A DNA stretch of 64,000 nt from Blautia coccoides (GTDB lineage Bacteria > Bacillota > Clostridia > Lachnospirales > Lachnospiraceae). The notes under the pieces are model-generated. The model ran no database searches. It saw only the letters and a program-made list of their open reading frames with translations, and was not told the origin of the DNA. This document shows positions 8,426 to 16,810 of the stretch, in pieces. The stretch's first letter is position 1. The number at the start of each line of letters is the position of its first letter. A program made the position numbers and the translations under genes. Where the stretch lies: positions 4,622,501 to 4,686,500 of the forward strand of contig NZ_CP136422.1 in the NCBI RefSeq assembly GCF_034355335.1, read 5' to 3'.

Positions 8426-8902
8426 ATGACCAAATATCGTGAAATCCTTCGCTTAAAAAGCTTAGGATTTAGTGAACGGAACATTGCACACAGCTGTGGC
8501 GTGTCCCGAAACACTGTTGCAAAAGTTACCCAGAAAGCAATGGAAATGAATCTTTCCTGGCCATTGGATTTTGACATGACCGACAGTGCACTTGCGGAAC
8601 TATTGTTTCCTAAAAGTAAATCTGCCACCAACCGGCGGATGCCTGATTTCGATTACATCCGTAAAGAACTTTTACGGAATGGAGTCAACAAAAAACTTCT
8701 CTGGGTGGAATACTGCGAGGAATGTCGTCTAAACGGCGAAGATCCACTCATGTATTCTCAATTCTGCTATTACATCCAAAAGGAAGAAGAAAAACGCAGA
8801 GCAACCATGCATATCCCAAGAAAACCAGGACAACAGATTGAAGTTGACTGGGCGGGAGCTCCGGCTCATATCATTGATCCGGATACTGGTGAAATCACAG
8901 AT
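8426..8902 (+). pseudogene. istA: IstA transposase, N-terminal fragment
   Basis: The frame encodes the helix-turn-helix N-terminus (SERNIAHSCGVSRNTVAKV) and the beginning of the DDE catalytic core (GQQIEVDWAGAPAHIIDPDT), where the first catalytic Asp lies. After GEITDA the sequence leaves the IstA family and reads antisense into the neighbouring hydrolase fragment, ending at a chance stop at 9001. Full IstA proteins are about 400-500 residues, so only about 160 remain. AAAGGAGG precedes the ATG at 8426. It cannot be an active transposase. Confidence 0.85.
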
Positions 8903-9509
8903 GCATCTCTTCTATCTGAAGACCGTCCGGTATCTCATATAAAACAGTTCTTCCGAAAACGCCGGCCTTATAAAAATCCGGGTCATTTCCCAAATATGTA
9001 GTAAAGTCATGAAACGTCTTCCTGAGAAAACGGCAGGGTTCCACAAGCCCCTCTGCCACAATATCCCTATAGGTTTCTTCTGTCTTTTTCAGCTCTTCTT
9101 TTACGGGGGTAAAGATAATTTCAAGTGTATTTTTTCCCGGTTTCACCAGTGGGGAAATATCCATTTTGCAGGGCAGATAGCAGTCATGATGTCTGCCTGC
9201 TGTTTTCTGATTTACCTTGATTTCAGCAAACGTATCCAACCCTTCCAGCAGCAAAACATACTTCCCACAGTCTAAGCTTTTCGCATCCGGCCTCTGAGGT
9301 TCTATTTCAAAATCTGTTCCGTATATCCAGGTCTTATTATTGACCCATCTGCAGTCCTCCGTTTTTCCCCACTGATAGGAATCTCCTATTTTTCCATAAT
9401 GATATAAAATATCGTGAACCTGCATGGGCATCTGGGGGATTTTCATAACCTCTGTACTTTCCGATTCCCGGAGAAACCAGTTATCTGTGAGTATTCTTTC
9501 TTTTTTCAT
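8903..9509 (-). pseudogene. Family 2 glycoside hydrolase (beta-mannosidase-like), N-terminal fragment
   Basis: The fragment encodes the sugar-binding jelly-roll domain typical of GH2 enzymes, especially beta-mannosidases: NWFLRESESTEVMKIPQMPMQVHD at the N-terminus, WIYGTDFEI, LLLEGLDTFAEIKVN and a following KTFHDFTTYLG segment. Coding similarity stops near 8903 where the IS21 remnant begins, so the immunoglobulin-like and catalytic domains are absent. The true start is probably the ATG at 9509, behind AGGGGTGAGCC, nearly overlapping the stop of the permease fragment. With the permease fragment, kinase and regulator it formed a glycan uptake and degradation operon. Confidence 0.82.
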
Positions 9510-9517
9510 ATCACGGC

Positions 9518-9910
9518 TCACCCCTTTACACTGCCAGCCACCAGTCCCCGGATCAAATGCTTTGATCCAAAGGAAAACAGGATCAAAATGGGGATGGTGC
9601 CCATGGATAATGCCAGTATTCTAGCCGCATAATCTGTCCTGTACTCACTGCTGATCAGGGCAATGGACAGAGGAATGGTATAATACTTCTGGTCACTTAT
9701 CATAACAAGAGGTGTCATATAATTATTCCAGGACCATAAAAAGAACAGAAGGAATATGGTGATCAGGGCAGGTTTTATGATAGGCATGATCAGGCGGAAG
9801 AAAATACCAAACTCTTTACATCCGTCCACTCTTCCGCTCTCAATGATCTCATCCGGAACCGAACTCTCTATAAACTGCCGCATCCAAAACACACCGAAGG
9901 CATTTGCCAT
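9518..9910 (-). pseudogene. Carbohydrate ABC transporter permease (MalG-type), C-terminal fragment
   Basis: The last 130 residues of a MalG-type permease: GVFWMRQFIESSVPDEIIESGRVDG, which carries the EAA-type loop contacting the ATPase, then hydrophobic segments and the usual C-terminal tail (GTIPILILFSFGSKHLIRG). The N-terminal half, normally about 150 residues with three or four membrane segments, is missing. The break is at about 9910, where the integrative element begins. The companion permease and substrate-binding protein genes expected upstream are also gone. Confidence 0.85.
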
Positions 9911-10581
9911 TCCTTATATCTAACGCCATTCTTTTTCCATGTATCAATCACTCCTTGATATTTTTCTGCTTTTCCCAGAACAAAAGGGAAAATCCCAAAT
10001 CGAAAAATAATAAAATGCTTTATTGATTGATACTTTGGCTTTCTATGCTTTGATAAATCTCTATAAAAATTATCCATTCTGCTAGTTACATAATCTTTGA
10101 TTTTCTTATCTTTTAATGGATTAACCGAAAAAGTATTTTTGATAATCAATGAGCGGCAGAGTATAGCTCCAGAGTATGAAAGTAGTTTATTTAATATTTT
10201 AGAAGTATCTTTACCCCCGTAATTTTCGTATGTCACTACACTCATTGCATATTTCTGATAGAGTAATTGCTCCATTACAAAATGTCCTCTATCAATAATA
10301 GTTTTTAACTGTCCAGAAATGTTACTTGCATAAGTTGGTGTACCAATGATAATTCCGTCAGCATTTTCTATTTTTCTTGATAATTTTTCTATGTCATCTA
10401 TATAAATACATTTTCCAATTTCATAACATTTACAACACCCTATACAATATTGCAAATTTAAATCTGAAACATGGACAATACTTGTTTCTAAGCCCTGTCT
10501 TTTAAGCTGTTCAGAAATATATTGTAAAATGGTTGCTGTCGCACCATGCTTTCTTGGGCTTCCGTTTAATAAAATAATCAT
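9868..10581 (-). CDS. Flavodoxin-fold NAD(P)H-dependent FMN reductase family protein
   Basis: The protein starts MIILLNGSPRKHGATATIL, the FMN phosphate-binding loop of the NADPH-dependent FMN reductase/iron-sulfur flavoprotein family. It has a Cys-rich segment (YCIGCCKCYEIGKC) like that of multimeric flavodoxin WrbA-type iron-sulfur flavoproteins, and GTPTYASNISGQLK for the isoalloxazine pocket. ATG 10581 has GGAAG eight bases upstream. The frame runs across the proposed element end at 9916, so its last 15 or so residues (after VRYKE) are host DNA from the permease gene read in another frame. It is divergent from an HxlR-type regulator, which likely controls it in response to electrophiles or redox stress (inference). 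Confidence 0.82.
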   Translation of the reverse strand: MIILLNGSPRKHGATATILQYISEQLKRQGLETSIVHVSDLNLQYCIGCCKCYEIGKCIYIDDIEKLSRKIENADGIIIGTPTYASNISGQLKTIIDRGHFVMEQLLYQKYAMSVVTYENYGGKDTSKILNKLLSYSGAILCRSLIIKNTFSVNPLKDKKIKDYVTSRMDNFYRDLSKHRKPKYQSIKHFIIFRFGIFPFVLGKAEKYQGVIDTWKKNGVRYKEWQMPSVCFGCGSL

Positions 10582-10639
10582 GCTATCACTTCCAAACTTA
10601 TATTTACAGCACAATTATAATGTTGTATAGTGATATTGA

Positions 10640-10668
10640 AAAGTACGCACTTTTTTGTGTGATACACA
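10640..10668. promoter_or_regulatory. Candidate HxlR operator between divergent genes
   Basis: A palindrome GTGTG-ATA-CACAC lies at 10656-10668, beside AGTACGCACT at 10641-10650, in the 106-bp AT-rich gap between the flavoprotein and regulator genes. HxlR-type regulators commonly bind such dyads in divergent promoters; binding here is inferred. Confidence 0.4.
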
Positions 10669-10687
10669 CCAAAAGGAGAGTGTAACT

Positions 10688-11020
10688 GTGAAAAAGGATA
10701 ATTGCTATCTTCAAGAATTTGGTTATGAGCGTTTTGAGCGAGTGGTGGAAATGATTGGTGGAAAATGGAAATTACGCATTATTTATATGCTTGCTTTACA
10801 CGAGGTTCTACGATATGGAGAACTTAAAAAACTATTATCGCCAATCACTCATAAAATGCTAACAACTCAACTCAAAGAACTGGAAAAAGACAAGTTGGTT
10901 AATCGCAAAGAATATCAACAAATACCGCCTAAAGTAGAATATTCTTTAACAGAGATAGGGAAAGGCTTAGAACCTCTCGTGCAAGAAATGTATCAATGGA
11001 TTATCAAACACAATTTATGA
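10688..11020 (+). CDS. HxlR family winged-helix regulator
   Basis: About 110 residues with the HxlR (MarR-like) fold: GGKWKLRIIYMLALHEVLRYGELKKLL, THKMLTTQLKELEKDKLV as the recognition region, and YSLTEIGKGLEPLVQEMYQW at the C-terminus. A GTG at 10688 is the preferred start because AAAGGAG lies nine bases upstream; an in-frame TTG at 10655 lacks a ribosome site. It carries one Cys near its N-terminus (DNCYL), a position often used for redox or electrophile sensing in this family. It faces away from the flavoprotein gene that it probably regulates. The codon use is AT-rich, unlike the int/rep half of the element. Confidence 0.87.
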   Translation: MKKDNCYLQEFGYERFERVVEMIGGKWKLRIIYMLALHEVLRYGELKKLLSPITHKMLTTQLKELEKDKLVNRKEYQQIPPKVEYSLTEIGKGLEPLVQEMYQWIIKHNL

Positions 11021-11085
11021 TACAGGCTTAGCAAAAACTCATGACACTACACCTTATTTCCTCTTGTCCACCATAAACAGAAAAG

Positions 11086-11155
11086 AAAAAGCCCTGTCAA
11101 GAGCCTGCCACTTCCTAAGAAGTGGTGCTTTGCACTCTTGATCTGGGCTTTTTGT
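11086..11155. terminator. Large bidirectional terminator
   Basis: AAAAAGCCC at 11086-11093 pairs with GGGCTTTTT at 11145-11153, and the stem continues inward as TCAAGAG/CTCTTGA, with an inner CCACTTC-CTAA-GAAGTGG hairpin. It lies between convergent genes and has T-runs on both strands. Confidence 0.8.
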
Positions 11156-11189
11156 TTGCTGTATCTTCTTTGCAAGAGGAAAAAGAACC

Positions 11190-11858
11190 TTATCGTTTCT
11201 TTCTCATTTCTTCCATGTACTCGTTATAATCAAGCTCGTCAAAATCATTCTGCGGTAGCATATCGGGGATATTCTGTCCGTTATCCTCGTCCGCTAAGTC
11301 TGCAAGTTTTATGTCGTCATACGGGGCAACGAAAGCATAACTGGTCGGCATTTCTCCATATCGGTCAATGCTGTGCAACAGCTTGTATTGTTTCGTCAGC
11401 CGTTCTATCTTCTGACGCTGTACCAACTGCTTTATCTCGAAAAGTTCATCAAGAGAGGGCTTGATGTCGTTCAGATAATTGCTGATGTATTCTGTCAGCT
11501 TGACTTTCATGTAATACTGCCATTCCTCGTTACTGCAAAAGAAGTCATTGTTTGGCAGGTTTTCCAGCGATACGTTGAAATCTTCTTCCCGTCCTATCAC
11601 TTCCATGATGAACTGTTCCGTATGGGACGTATTCTTAAATTCCCCCGACAACAATTCATTAGGCGTTACGCCCAGAACGTCCATTATCTTTTCCAGCGTG
11701 TCAAAGGTCGGATAATTTACCCCTCGTTCAATCTTGGAAAGGCTCTGCATATTGATACCGATAGCGTCCGCAAGCTCCTGCTGTTTCATTTTCCTGTGTT
11801 TTCTTATGGTCTGTATGTTCTCTCCCAAAAAATTTATTTTCTTTCTATAATGCTCCAT
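11190..11858 (-). CDS. XRE family transcriptional regulator of the integrative element
   Basis: A 222-residue protein with an N-terminal HTH_3 domain at residues of about 12-65 (ENIQTIRKHRKMKQQELADAIG, then MQSLSKIERGVNYP) and a charged helical C-terminal region with an acidic tail. Such regulators commonly govern the rep/xis/int genes of Tn916-related integrative elements. The ATG follows GAAGGAGAAG. It is divergent from the replication gene, separated by about 450 bp that holds several hairpins. The ligand or inducing signal is not evident. Confidence 0.85.
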   Translation of the reverse strand: MEHYRKKINFLGENIQTIRKHRKMKQQELADAIGINMQSLSKIERGVNYPTFDTLEKIMDVLGVTPNELLSGEFKNTSHTEQFIMEVIGREEDFNVSLENLPNNDFFCSNEEWQYYMKVKLTEYISNYLNDIKPSLDELFEIKQLVQRQKIERLTKQYKLLHSIDRYGEMPTSYAFVAPYDDIKLADLADEDNGQNIPDMLPQNDFDELDYNEYMEEMRKKR

Positions 11859-11879
11859 AACTTATTATAACTTCTCCTT

Positions 11880-12317
11880 TCCCGTCTTTTTTGTTCCTTT
11901 ATAAGCCTATCATACTTATTTTGGTTGAAAAAGTCAAGAAAAATATCTTGACAAGTAATTCTAATGACGTTATTATCATATCAGATAGAGTGATTAAGCA
12001 CGCTAGGGTCAATCACACGCTTGAGTAAGCATTGAAAAGAGTTGTTTTTGCCTTGATAGCATGAATAGGCATGGACTATCAGACCGAAAACTATGTTTCT
12101 GACTGGGGCTCTCCCGTTTAGCCACGAGCCTTACAAGGCTCGTGAGCGTTAAAAACGGAGCAGGCACAGGCAGAAAGGGAACGCCGTAGGCGTTCGTACA
12201 GGGCGTATAGGTAACACCGCCCTGCGCATACATGTCATAGTACCTAGAAACTGTGATAAATAAAGGGAAAAACACAATTTTTACCCCGCAAAAAAACGGG
12301 AAGTACGAAAGGAGTAA
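11880..12317. other. Structured leader/possible origin region upstream of the replication gene
   Basis: This gene-free stretch holds a perfect 10-bp stem (12123-12132 with 12135-12144, CACGAGCCTT/AAGGCTCGTG), an AACGCC-GTA-GGCGTT hairpin (12180-12194) and a CAGGGCG/CGCCCTG pair near 12198-12225, followed by AAAGGAG at 12309-12314. Clustered hairpins beside a Rep_trans gene suggest a replication or transfer origin or a long regulated leader. That role is inference from position only. Confidence 0.45.
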
Positions 12318-13403
12318 TGCACTATCGCAACACATGAAAATTTATCCGTAAAGATTGATTACATCAGTATCGTATTTGATACAGCAACGGCAAAAGAGGT
12401 TATCCAGTACGTTTTACATCTGCCGACAGATATTTTTAATGTATATCCCGCAACGGTCAAATTCAAGACGTATCAGACACGTTGGGAAATCGGGGACATT
12501 TATGTATCGGGAAACGCAAAAAAGACAGAGGACAACCCACAGGGGCTAGGCTGTTATCTCGTGATGACAGGCAGAGGGTGTGATGATATTTTCTATATCC
12601 TTGACGAAAACGGCTTGACCTTTGGGGATATGTTTGAACGCTGTGAAAGCAGATACGGGACAGGCAACTATCATTTCACAAGGCTGGACGTTGCCATTGA
12701 CGACAGGAACGAAACGCCGTTCTTTACCATAGAGCAGATAAAGAAGAAATGCGAAAAAGAGGAGTTTGTTTCCAACAGTGAGGACTATCATTTTGACGAA
12801 AGCAGGTTTGATGATTTTGACACCGCAAAGACCGTCTATATCGGAGCTGGAAAATCGGGGCTTTCCTACCGCTTTTATGACAAGGACAAGGAAGTGTGTT
12901 CAAAGTATAACAAGACGCTTGATGAAGTGGGGAGCTGGAAACGGACGGAAATGCAACTGCGTGATGAAAAGGCTCATGCCTTTGCCATGACCTTCAAGGA
13001 CAGACCGCTGGAGCTTGGAGTGCTGGCTTTCGGACTGCTGGCAAACAATCTGCGTTTTGTCGTTTCAAACAAAAAGGAAAGCAATAAGAGCCGTTGGAAA
13101 ACGTGCCGTTTCTGGCAACGCTTTTTAGGAGCTGTGGAATTTCTGAAACTCCATACTCCAAAACAGCAGAATACCCTTGAAGAAACACAGCATTGGCTGA
13201 CAGAGGGCGGTGTGATTTCAGCGGTCAAGGGATTTTATTTCCTTGAAGAACATGACGCTTTAGGAGAACTGGAACGTGTCGGGGATATGGTAGACAGGGC
13301 AAGATACAGCACGTCCCTTTCCAGCAAGCTGACCGCACATTTACAGCGGATAGACAGGGCAGAGCTGATACCCTACGTCCAGTACGACACAAAGAACAGG
13401 TAG
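12318..13403 (+). CDS. Rep_trans family replication initiator/MobT-like relaxase (no standard start codon)
   Basis: About 360 residues of the Rep_trans family, which nick plasmid or Tn916-type origins through a catalytic tyrosine. Visible landmarks are [16 protein letters not shown] at the N-terminus, [13 protein letters not shown] (metal/catalytic region), [17 protein letters not shown] and a C-terminal helical part. Homologous sequence begins near 12339, but the frame has TAA at 12315 and no ATG, GTG or TTG until the GTG at 12561, which would delete about 75 conserved residues. An ATG at 12317 behind AAAGGAG is one frame off and stops after six codons. Either a single-base indel broke the start or a rare start codon is used. 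It ends 11 bp before xis. Confidence 0.75.
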   Translation, partial: CTIATHENLSVKIDYISIVFDTATAKEVIQYVLHLPTDIFNVYPATVKFKTYQTRWEIGDIYVSGNAKKTEDNPQGLGCYLVMTGRGCDDIFYILDENGLTFGDMFERCESRYGTGNYHFTRLDVAIDDRNETPFFTIEQIKKKCEKEEFVSNSEDYHFDESRFDDFDTAKTVYIGAGKSGLSYRFYDKDKEVCSKYNKTLDEVGSWKRTEMQLRDEKAHAFAMTFKDRPLELGVLAFGLLANNLRFVVSNKKESNKSRWKTCRFWQRFLGAVEFLKLHTPKQQNTLEETQHWLTEGGVISAVKGFYFLEEHDALGELERVGDMVDRARYSTSLSSKLTAHLQRIDRAELIPYVQYDTKNR

Positions 13404-13414
13404 GGGGTGGCAGG

Positions 13415-13621
13415 ATGAACGAAAAGACAGATATTCCCGTATGGGAAAAATACACCCTTACCATTGAGGAAGCGTCAAGGTATTTCACAATCGGACAGAA
13501 CAAGCTACGCCGACTGGTAGAAGAAAATCGACATGGGGACTGGTATGTGATGAACGGCAACCGTATCTTGATTAAGAAAAAGCAGTTTGAAAAATTTATG
13601 GATAAAACAGACGCAATCTAA
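13415..13621 (+). CDS. xis: Excisionase (Tn916 Xis-like)
   Basis: A 68-residue winged-helix DNA-binding protein: [25 protein letters not shown] and a basic C-terminus ([17 protein letters not shown]). Length and sequence match the Tn916 family excisionases that bend the element ends and favour excision. It is encoded just upstream of int and downstream of the replication gene in the same direction, as is standard. The overlap of a GGGGGTGGCAGG stretch with the start gives a serviceable ribosome site. Confidence 0.92.
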   Translation: MNEKTDIPVWEKYTLTIEEASRYFTIGQNKLRRLVEENRHGDWYVMNGNRILIKKKQFEKFMDKTDAI

Positions 13622-13625
13622 TGCA

Positions 13626-13675
13626 AAAGAGCCTTGTATGTGATATTATTTCAGTAAGTCATATCAAGGCTCTTT
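13626..13675 (+). other. Hairpin between xis and int
   Basis: AAAGAGCCTTG (13626-13636) pairs with CAAGGCTCTTT (13665-13675). It resembles a weak terminator or attenuator that would lower read-through from xis into int; only TTTC follows, so termination may be partial. Confidence 0.5.
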
Positions 13676-13697
13676 CTTACGAAAGGAGCAGAACAGA

Positions 13698-14888
13698 ATG
13701 AAAGAACAAAGACGGGACAGCAAAGGACGGGTCCTGCATACAGGAGAGAGCCAGAGAGCAGACGGAAGATACTTATACAAATATACAGACGCATTTGGAA
13801 AACCGCAGTCGGTCTATTCATGGAAACTGACACCGACGGACACAACGCCAAAGGGCAAGCGTGATAAACCGTCCCTGAGAGAGCTGGAACAGCAGATTAG
13901 ACGGGATATAGAGGACGGTATCGACACGACAGGCGGAAAAATGACGCTGTGCCAGCTATACGCCAAACAGAACGCCCAGAGAGCCAACGTAAAGGAAAGC
14001 ACAAGGCAGGGCAGGAAGAAGTTCATGCGGACATTAGAGGGCGATATACTAGGAGCTAGGAGCATTGACAGCATACGTCTTTCAGACGCTAAAGAATGGG
14101 CGTTACGCATGAAAGAGAAAGGCTACGGCTATCAGACCATAAGCAACTATAAACGCTCGTTAAACGCTTCGTTCCGTATCGCCATAGCGGACGACCTTGT
14201 GAGGAAAAATCCCTTTGATTTCAAGCTGAATGAGGTCATAGAGGACGACAGGACGCCACGACAGGCACTGACCGAGGAACAGGAAGAAAAGCTCCTGTCC
14301 TTTGCCAGCAGGGACAGGGTATATAAAAAGTATTATGACGCAATCGTGATACTGTTAAGGACAGGACTTCGTATCTCGGAGCTGTGCGGACTGACAAGGC
14401 AGGATATAGACCTTGAGAACGAGGTTATCCATGTGAACCACCAGCTATTATCCAGCAAGGAAACAGGCTACTATATTGAAACGCCAAAGACGAAAAGCGG
14501 TGTGCGTGATGTTCCCATGAGCGAGGAAGTGAAACAGGCGTTTGAGCGTGTCATGACAAGCAAGACAAAGGCAGAACCGACAGAGATAGACGGGTACAGG
14601 GATTTCCTCTTTCTGAACGGGAAAGGATTTCCCATGACAAACGCCTATTATACTTCTACTTTCGCTAATCTAAGGAAAAAGTATAACAAGAGCCATGAGG
14701 ACAGCTTACCAAAGATAACGCCCCATATCCTGCGTCATACGTTCTGTACAAGTCTTGCGAACAGGAACATGAACCCTAAGAGCTTACAGTACATCATGGG
14801 ACACTCGAACATCAGTATCACGCTGAACCTGTACGCCCATGCGTCAATGGAGAACGTCAAGGCAGAATTAAGGAGCATGATAGCCTAA
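13698..14888 (+). CDS. int: Tyrosine integrase (Tn916/Tn1549-type)
   Basis: A 396-residue tyrosine recombinase closely resembling Tn916 Int in layout: an arm-binding N-terminus (GRVLHTGESQRADGRYLYKY), a core-binding domain (MTLCQLYAKQNAQ), and the catalytic domain with RTGLRISELCGL (Arg I), TPKTKSG (Lys), HILRHTFCT (His/Arg) and MGHSNISITLNLYAH (His and nucleophile Tyr). All catalytic residues are present, so it should be active. AAAGGAG precedes the ATG. It lies at the right edge of the element; direct repeats that could be its arm sites follow immediately. Confidence 0.95.
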   Translation: MKEQRRDSKGRVLHTGESQRADGRYLYKYTDAFGKPQSVYSWKLTPTDTTPKGKRDKPSLRELEQQIRRDIEDGIDTTGGKMTLCQLYAKQNAQRANVKESTRQGRKKFMRTLEGDILGARSIDSIRLSDAKEWALRMKEKGYGYQTISNYKRSLNASFRIAIADDLVRKNPFDFKLNEVIEDDRTPRQALTEEQEEKLLSFASRDRVYKKYYDAIVILLRTGLRISELCGLTRQDIDLENEVIHVNHQLLSSKETGYYIETPKTKSGVRDVPMSEEVKQAFERVMTSKTKAEPTEIDGYRDFLFLNGKGFPMTNAYYTSTFANLRKKYNKSHEDSLPKITPHILRHTFCTSLANRNMNPKSLQYIMGHSNISITLNLYAHASMENVKAELRSMIA

Positions 14889-14892
14889 AGTT

Positions 14893-14951
14893 TTACCACG
14901 ATATTTACCACGATTGACCATGAAAAAACGTGATGAAACGTGACGGTTTGG
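14893..14951. repeat. Short direct repeats near the right end (candidate Int arm sites)
   Basis: TTACCACGAT occurs at 14893-14902 and 14905-14914, and AAACGTGA occurs twice between 14926 and 14945. Tn916-type integrases bind pairs of direct repeats inside each end; these sit at the expected place. Confidence 0.5.
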
Positions 14952-15073
14952 AAGTATCGACCGAAAAGAGAAATGCCCATAAAGCTGATAAAATAAGGCT
15001 TTGCGGACATTTGAGAAGATATGAAAAGATAATGGAAAATCTATTTTAAGTTTTGGTTAATCCTTAAAGTTTG

Positions 15074-16777
15074 TCAATGGAGCTGATTTTCCGGCTTTTT
15101 AAATGCAAAAGATATTATGGTACCGCCGCCAGGCCGTGTCTCCATATTCAGAGGCTGCACATCTTCATAGATCAGCTTCAGTCTGCCGTTTACATTAAAC
15201 ATACCGATATGTCCGCCGGTACGTTCACTCTCCAAACGCTGCCTGATACTTTCCCTCTCCTCTTCCGTGCATCCTATCCCATCATCCTCCACAGTTATTT
15301 TTATCCAGTTGTGTTCCCGGGCTATTACGATCCTGAGCAGGGACGCTGTGTTGCTGGGAATGATGCCGTGAAATACACTGTTTTCCACCAGAGGATAGAG
15401 AATCATCCGGGGAATCTGCTCCTGCATCAGATTCTCATCAATCTCCCACCGGATATCCGGAATATTTTTATAACAGATCTGCAGAACTTCAACGTAACGG
15501 CAGATATACTCCTTCTCTTCCCCCACTGATGCCATTGCCTGCAGATCCGTGCGAAGCAGAGAGCGGAGGAGAAGAATAAAGGAACGGGTCAGACGTATAA
15601 TTTCCTGATAATCCTGTTTTCTGGCAAGGCAGATTACTGCATTTAAGGTGTTATAGATAAAATGAGGGTTCAGTTGATAGGACAGCATTTTAAGCTGGGA
15701 GTCATATTGCTTTTTTTCGCTGAGAAGGAGTTTTTCTGTATGTTCACTGATGCTTTTCACCATAGAATTGAAAACATTGGCAGCCTGTTCGCACTCATCC
15801 CCTGTATGGATCTCAATCCTCTCCTCACGGCTGCCGCCGGCGACACTCTGCATGCCCCGCACAAGGGTGTCAAGGGGCGTGATGATCCTCTGTACCAGAC
15901 CTGCCACCAGGCTCAGCATCACAAGAAGGCAGATGACAATAATACTGATCACAATATTATTCATCTGCCGCATAGTGCCTGAGATATCCCCTTTTGCCAC
16001 CTGATAACAGATATACCACCCATGACTTCCTATACTGTCTTTATAATAATCTTTTTCCAAAAGGGTCTCCTCAAGACCCAAATCCACATTGCTGTAGATC
16101 ACTCTGCCGCTCTGGTCATGGAGTTCCATGCCTATTTCATTTTCATCAAACACAAGGGGAGAAATGATTTTCTCCATATCAGCCAGAATAAACAGTTTTC
16201 CTCTTTTTACCCCTATTTTTGTCTTATCAAAAATATCATTCACATAGGCGATGGTATTCTTTTTACCGTAAGACCTGTAGTAATTTACCATATGAGGAAC
16301 CAGAAATTCCCCGCTTATATCATCTGACTGCATCTGCTCATAAGGGGATTTGGACATGAGCTGTTCGTACTGGTAAATAGTCTCCATCACAACGCCGTCA
16401 CTGTCCACTGCAAATATGTCCAAAATAATATTATCCCTTAGAAGCTGGTATTCCTTCAGTTTCTTTTCCAGTGTCTGTATCACAGAATAATACCCATAGC
16501 TGCCTTCCCTGCACTGCGATTTTTCATAAAAAGATTCCTGTACCGTCTCATCAAATGTGATATTTCTCGCATACATACTGATTTCTTCCAGTGAATTTGA
16601 CACCTGCTCCGCCATTTTAATTATCATGGTCCTGTTCTTCTCAACCAGCGAGCTTTCGATCAGCGGCTTCAGATACAGATATACAGCACCGCTGCAGAGA
16701 ACTACACATATCATGATCGCGCTCAGTACCATAAGCAGCAGTCTTTTATATATTTTGGATTTTTTTTGATAAAGCAT
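15074..16777 (-). CDS. Sensor histidine kinase, LytS/YesM type
   Basis: A 567-residue membrane kinase. A first membrane segment lies at about residues 13-33, then an extracellular sensor region of some 240 residues, a second segment (IVISIIVICLLVMLSLVAGLV), a HAMP domain, the His-kinase domain with QLNPHFIYNTLNAV carrying the phospho-accepting His, and an ATPase domain with EDDGIGCTEEE and a GGTIISFAF end. It is coupled to the AraC-type response regulator upstream (34 bp). In Clostridia such pairs usually sense oligosaccharides and switch on an ABC sugar importer. Here that importer is mostly lost next door, so the pair may be an orphan. Its stop codon is only 8 bp from the proposed right boundary of the integrative element. 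Confidence 0.9.
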   Translation of the reverse strand: MLYQKKSKIYKRLLLMVLSAIMICVVLCSGAVYLYLKPLIESSLVEKNRTMIIKMAEQVSNSLEEISMYARNITFDETVQESFYEKSQCREGSYGYYSVIQTLEKKLKEYQLLRDNIILDIFAVDSDGVVMETIYQYEQLMSKSPYEQMQSDDISGEFLVPHMVNYYRSYGKKNTIAYVNDIFDKTKIGVKRGKLFILADMEKIISPLVFDENEIGMELHDQSGRVIYSNVDLGLEETLLEKDYYKDSIGSHGWYICYQVAKGDISGTMRQMNNIVISIIVICLLVMLSLVAGLVQRIITPLDTLVRGMQSVAGGSREERIEIHTGDECEQAANVFNSMVKSISEHTEKLLLSEKKQYDSQLKMLSYQLNPHFIYNTLNAVICLARKQDYQEIIRLTRSFILLLRSLLRTDLQAMASVGEEKEYICRYVEVLQICYKNIPDIRWEIDENLMQEQIPRMILYPLVENSVFHGIIPSNTASLLRIVIAREHNWIKITVEDDGIGCTEEERESIRQRLESERTGGHIGMFNVNGRLKLIYEDVQPLNMETRPGGGTIISFAFKKPENQLH

Positions 16778-16810
16778 AACCTCGCCCCTTTTACTCTGAA
16801 TGTATTCCTG

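Larger units (their letters stand above)
8251..8902 (+). mobile_element. Truncated IS21-family insertion sequence
   Basis: Left-end repeats and the first third of istA are present; the rest of istA, istB and the right end are missing. The break at about 8902 joins the element directly to a glycoside hydrolase fragment in opposite orientation, so a deletion has removed the IS right part together with the hydrolase C-terminus. Confidence 0.78.
9911..15066. mobile_element. Tn916-like integrative element (about 5.1 kb)
   Basis: The module xis-int, a Rep_trans initiator/relaxase and an XRE regulator are arranged as in small Tn916-related integrative elements. TCCTTA occurs at 9911-9916 and 15061-15066; these hexamers are the proposed boundaries, in keeping with the six-base coupling sequences of Tn916-type elements. 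Removing the DNA between them would place the histidine kinase stop codon directly in front of the MalG fragment. No conjugation machinery is present, so transfer would need a helper. The flavodoxin/HxlR pair at the left is visibly more AT-rich than the rest and looks like added cargo. Exact ends are inferred. Confidence 0.7.

Noticed and set aside
8903..9001. Last 32 codons of the IstA frame
   Set aside because: They read antisense through the glycoside hydrolase fragment and match no transposase sequence.
12009..12335. 108-codon minus-strand frame upstream of the replication gene
   Set aside because: It runs antisense through several hairpins and has no recognisable protein features.
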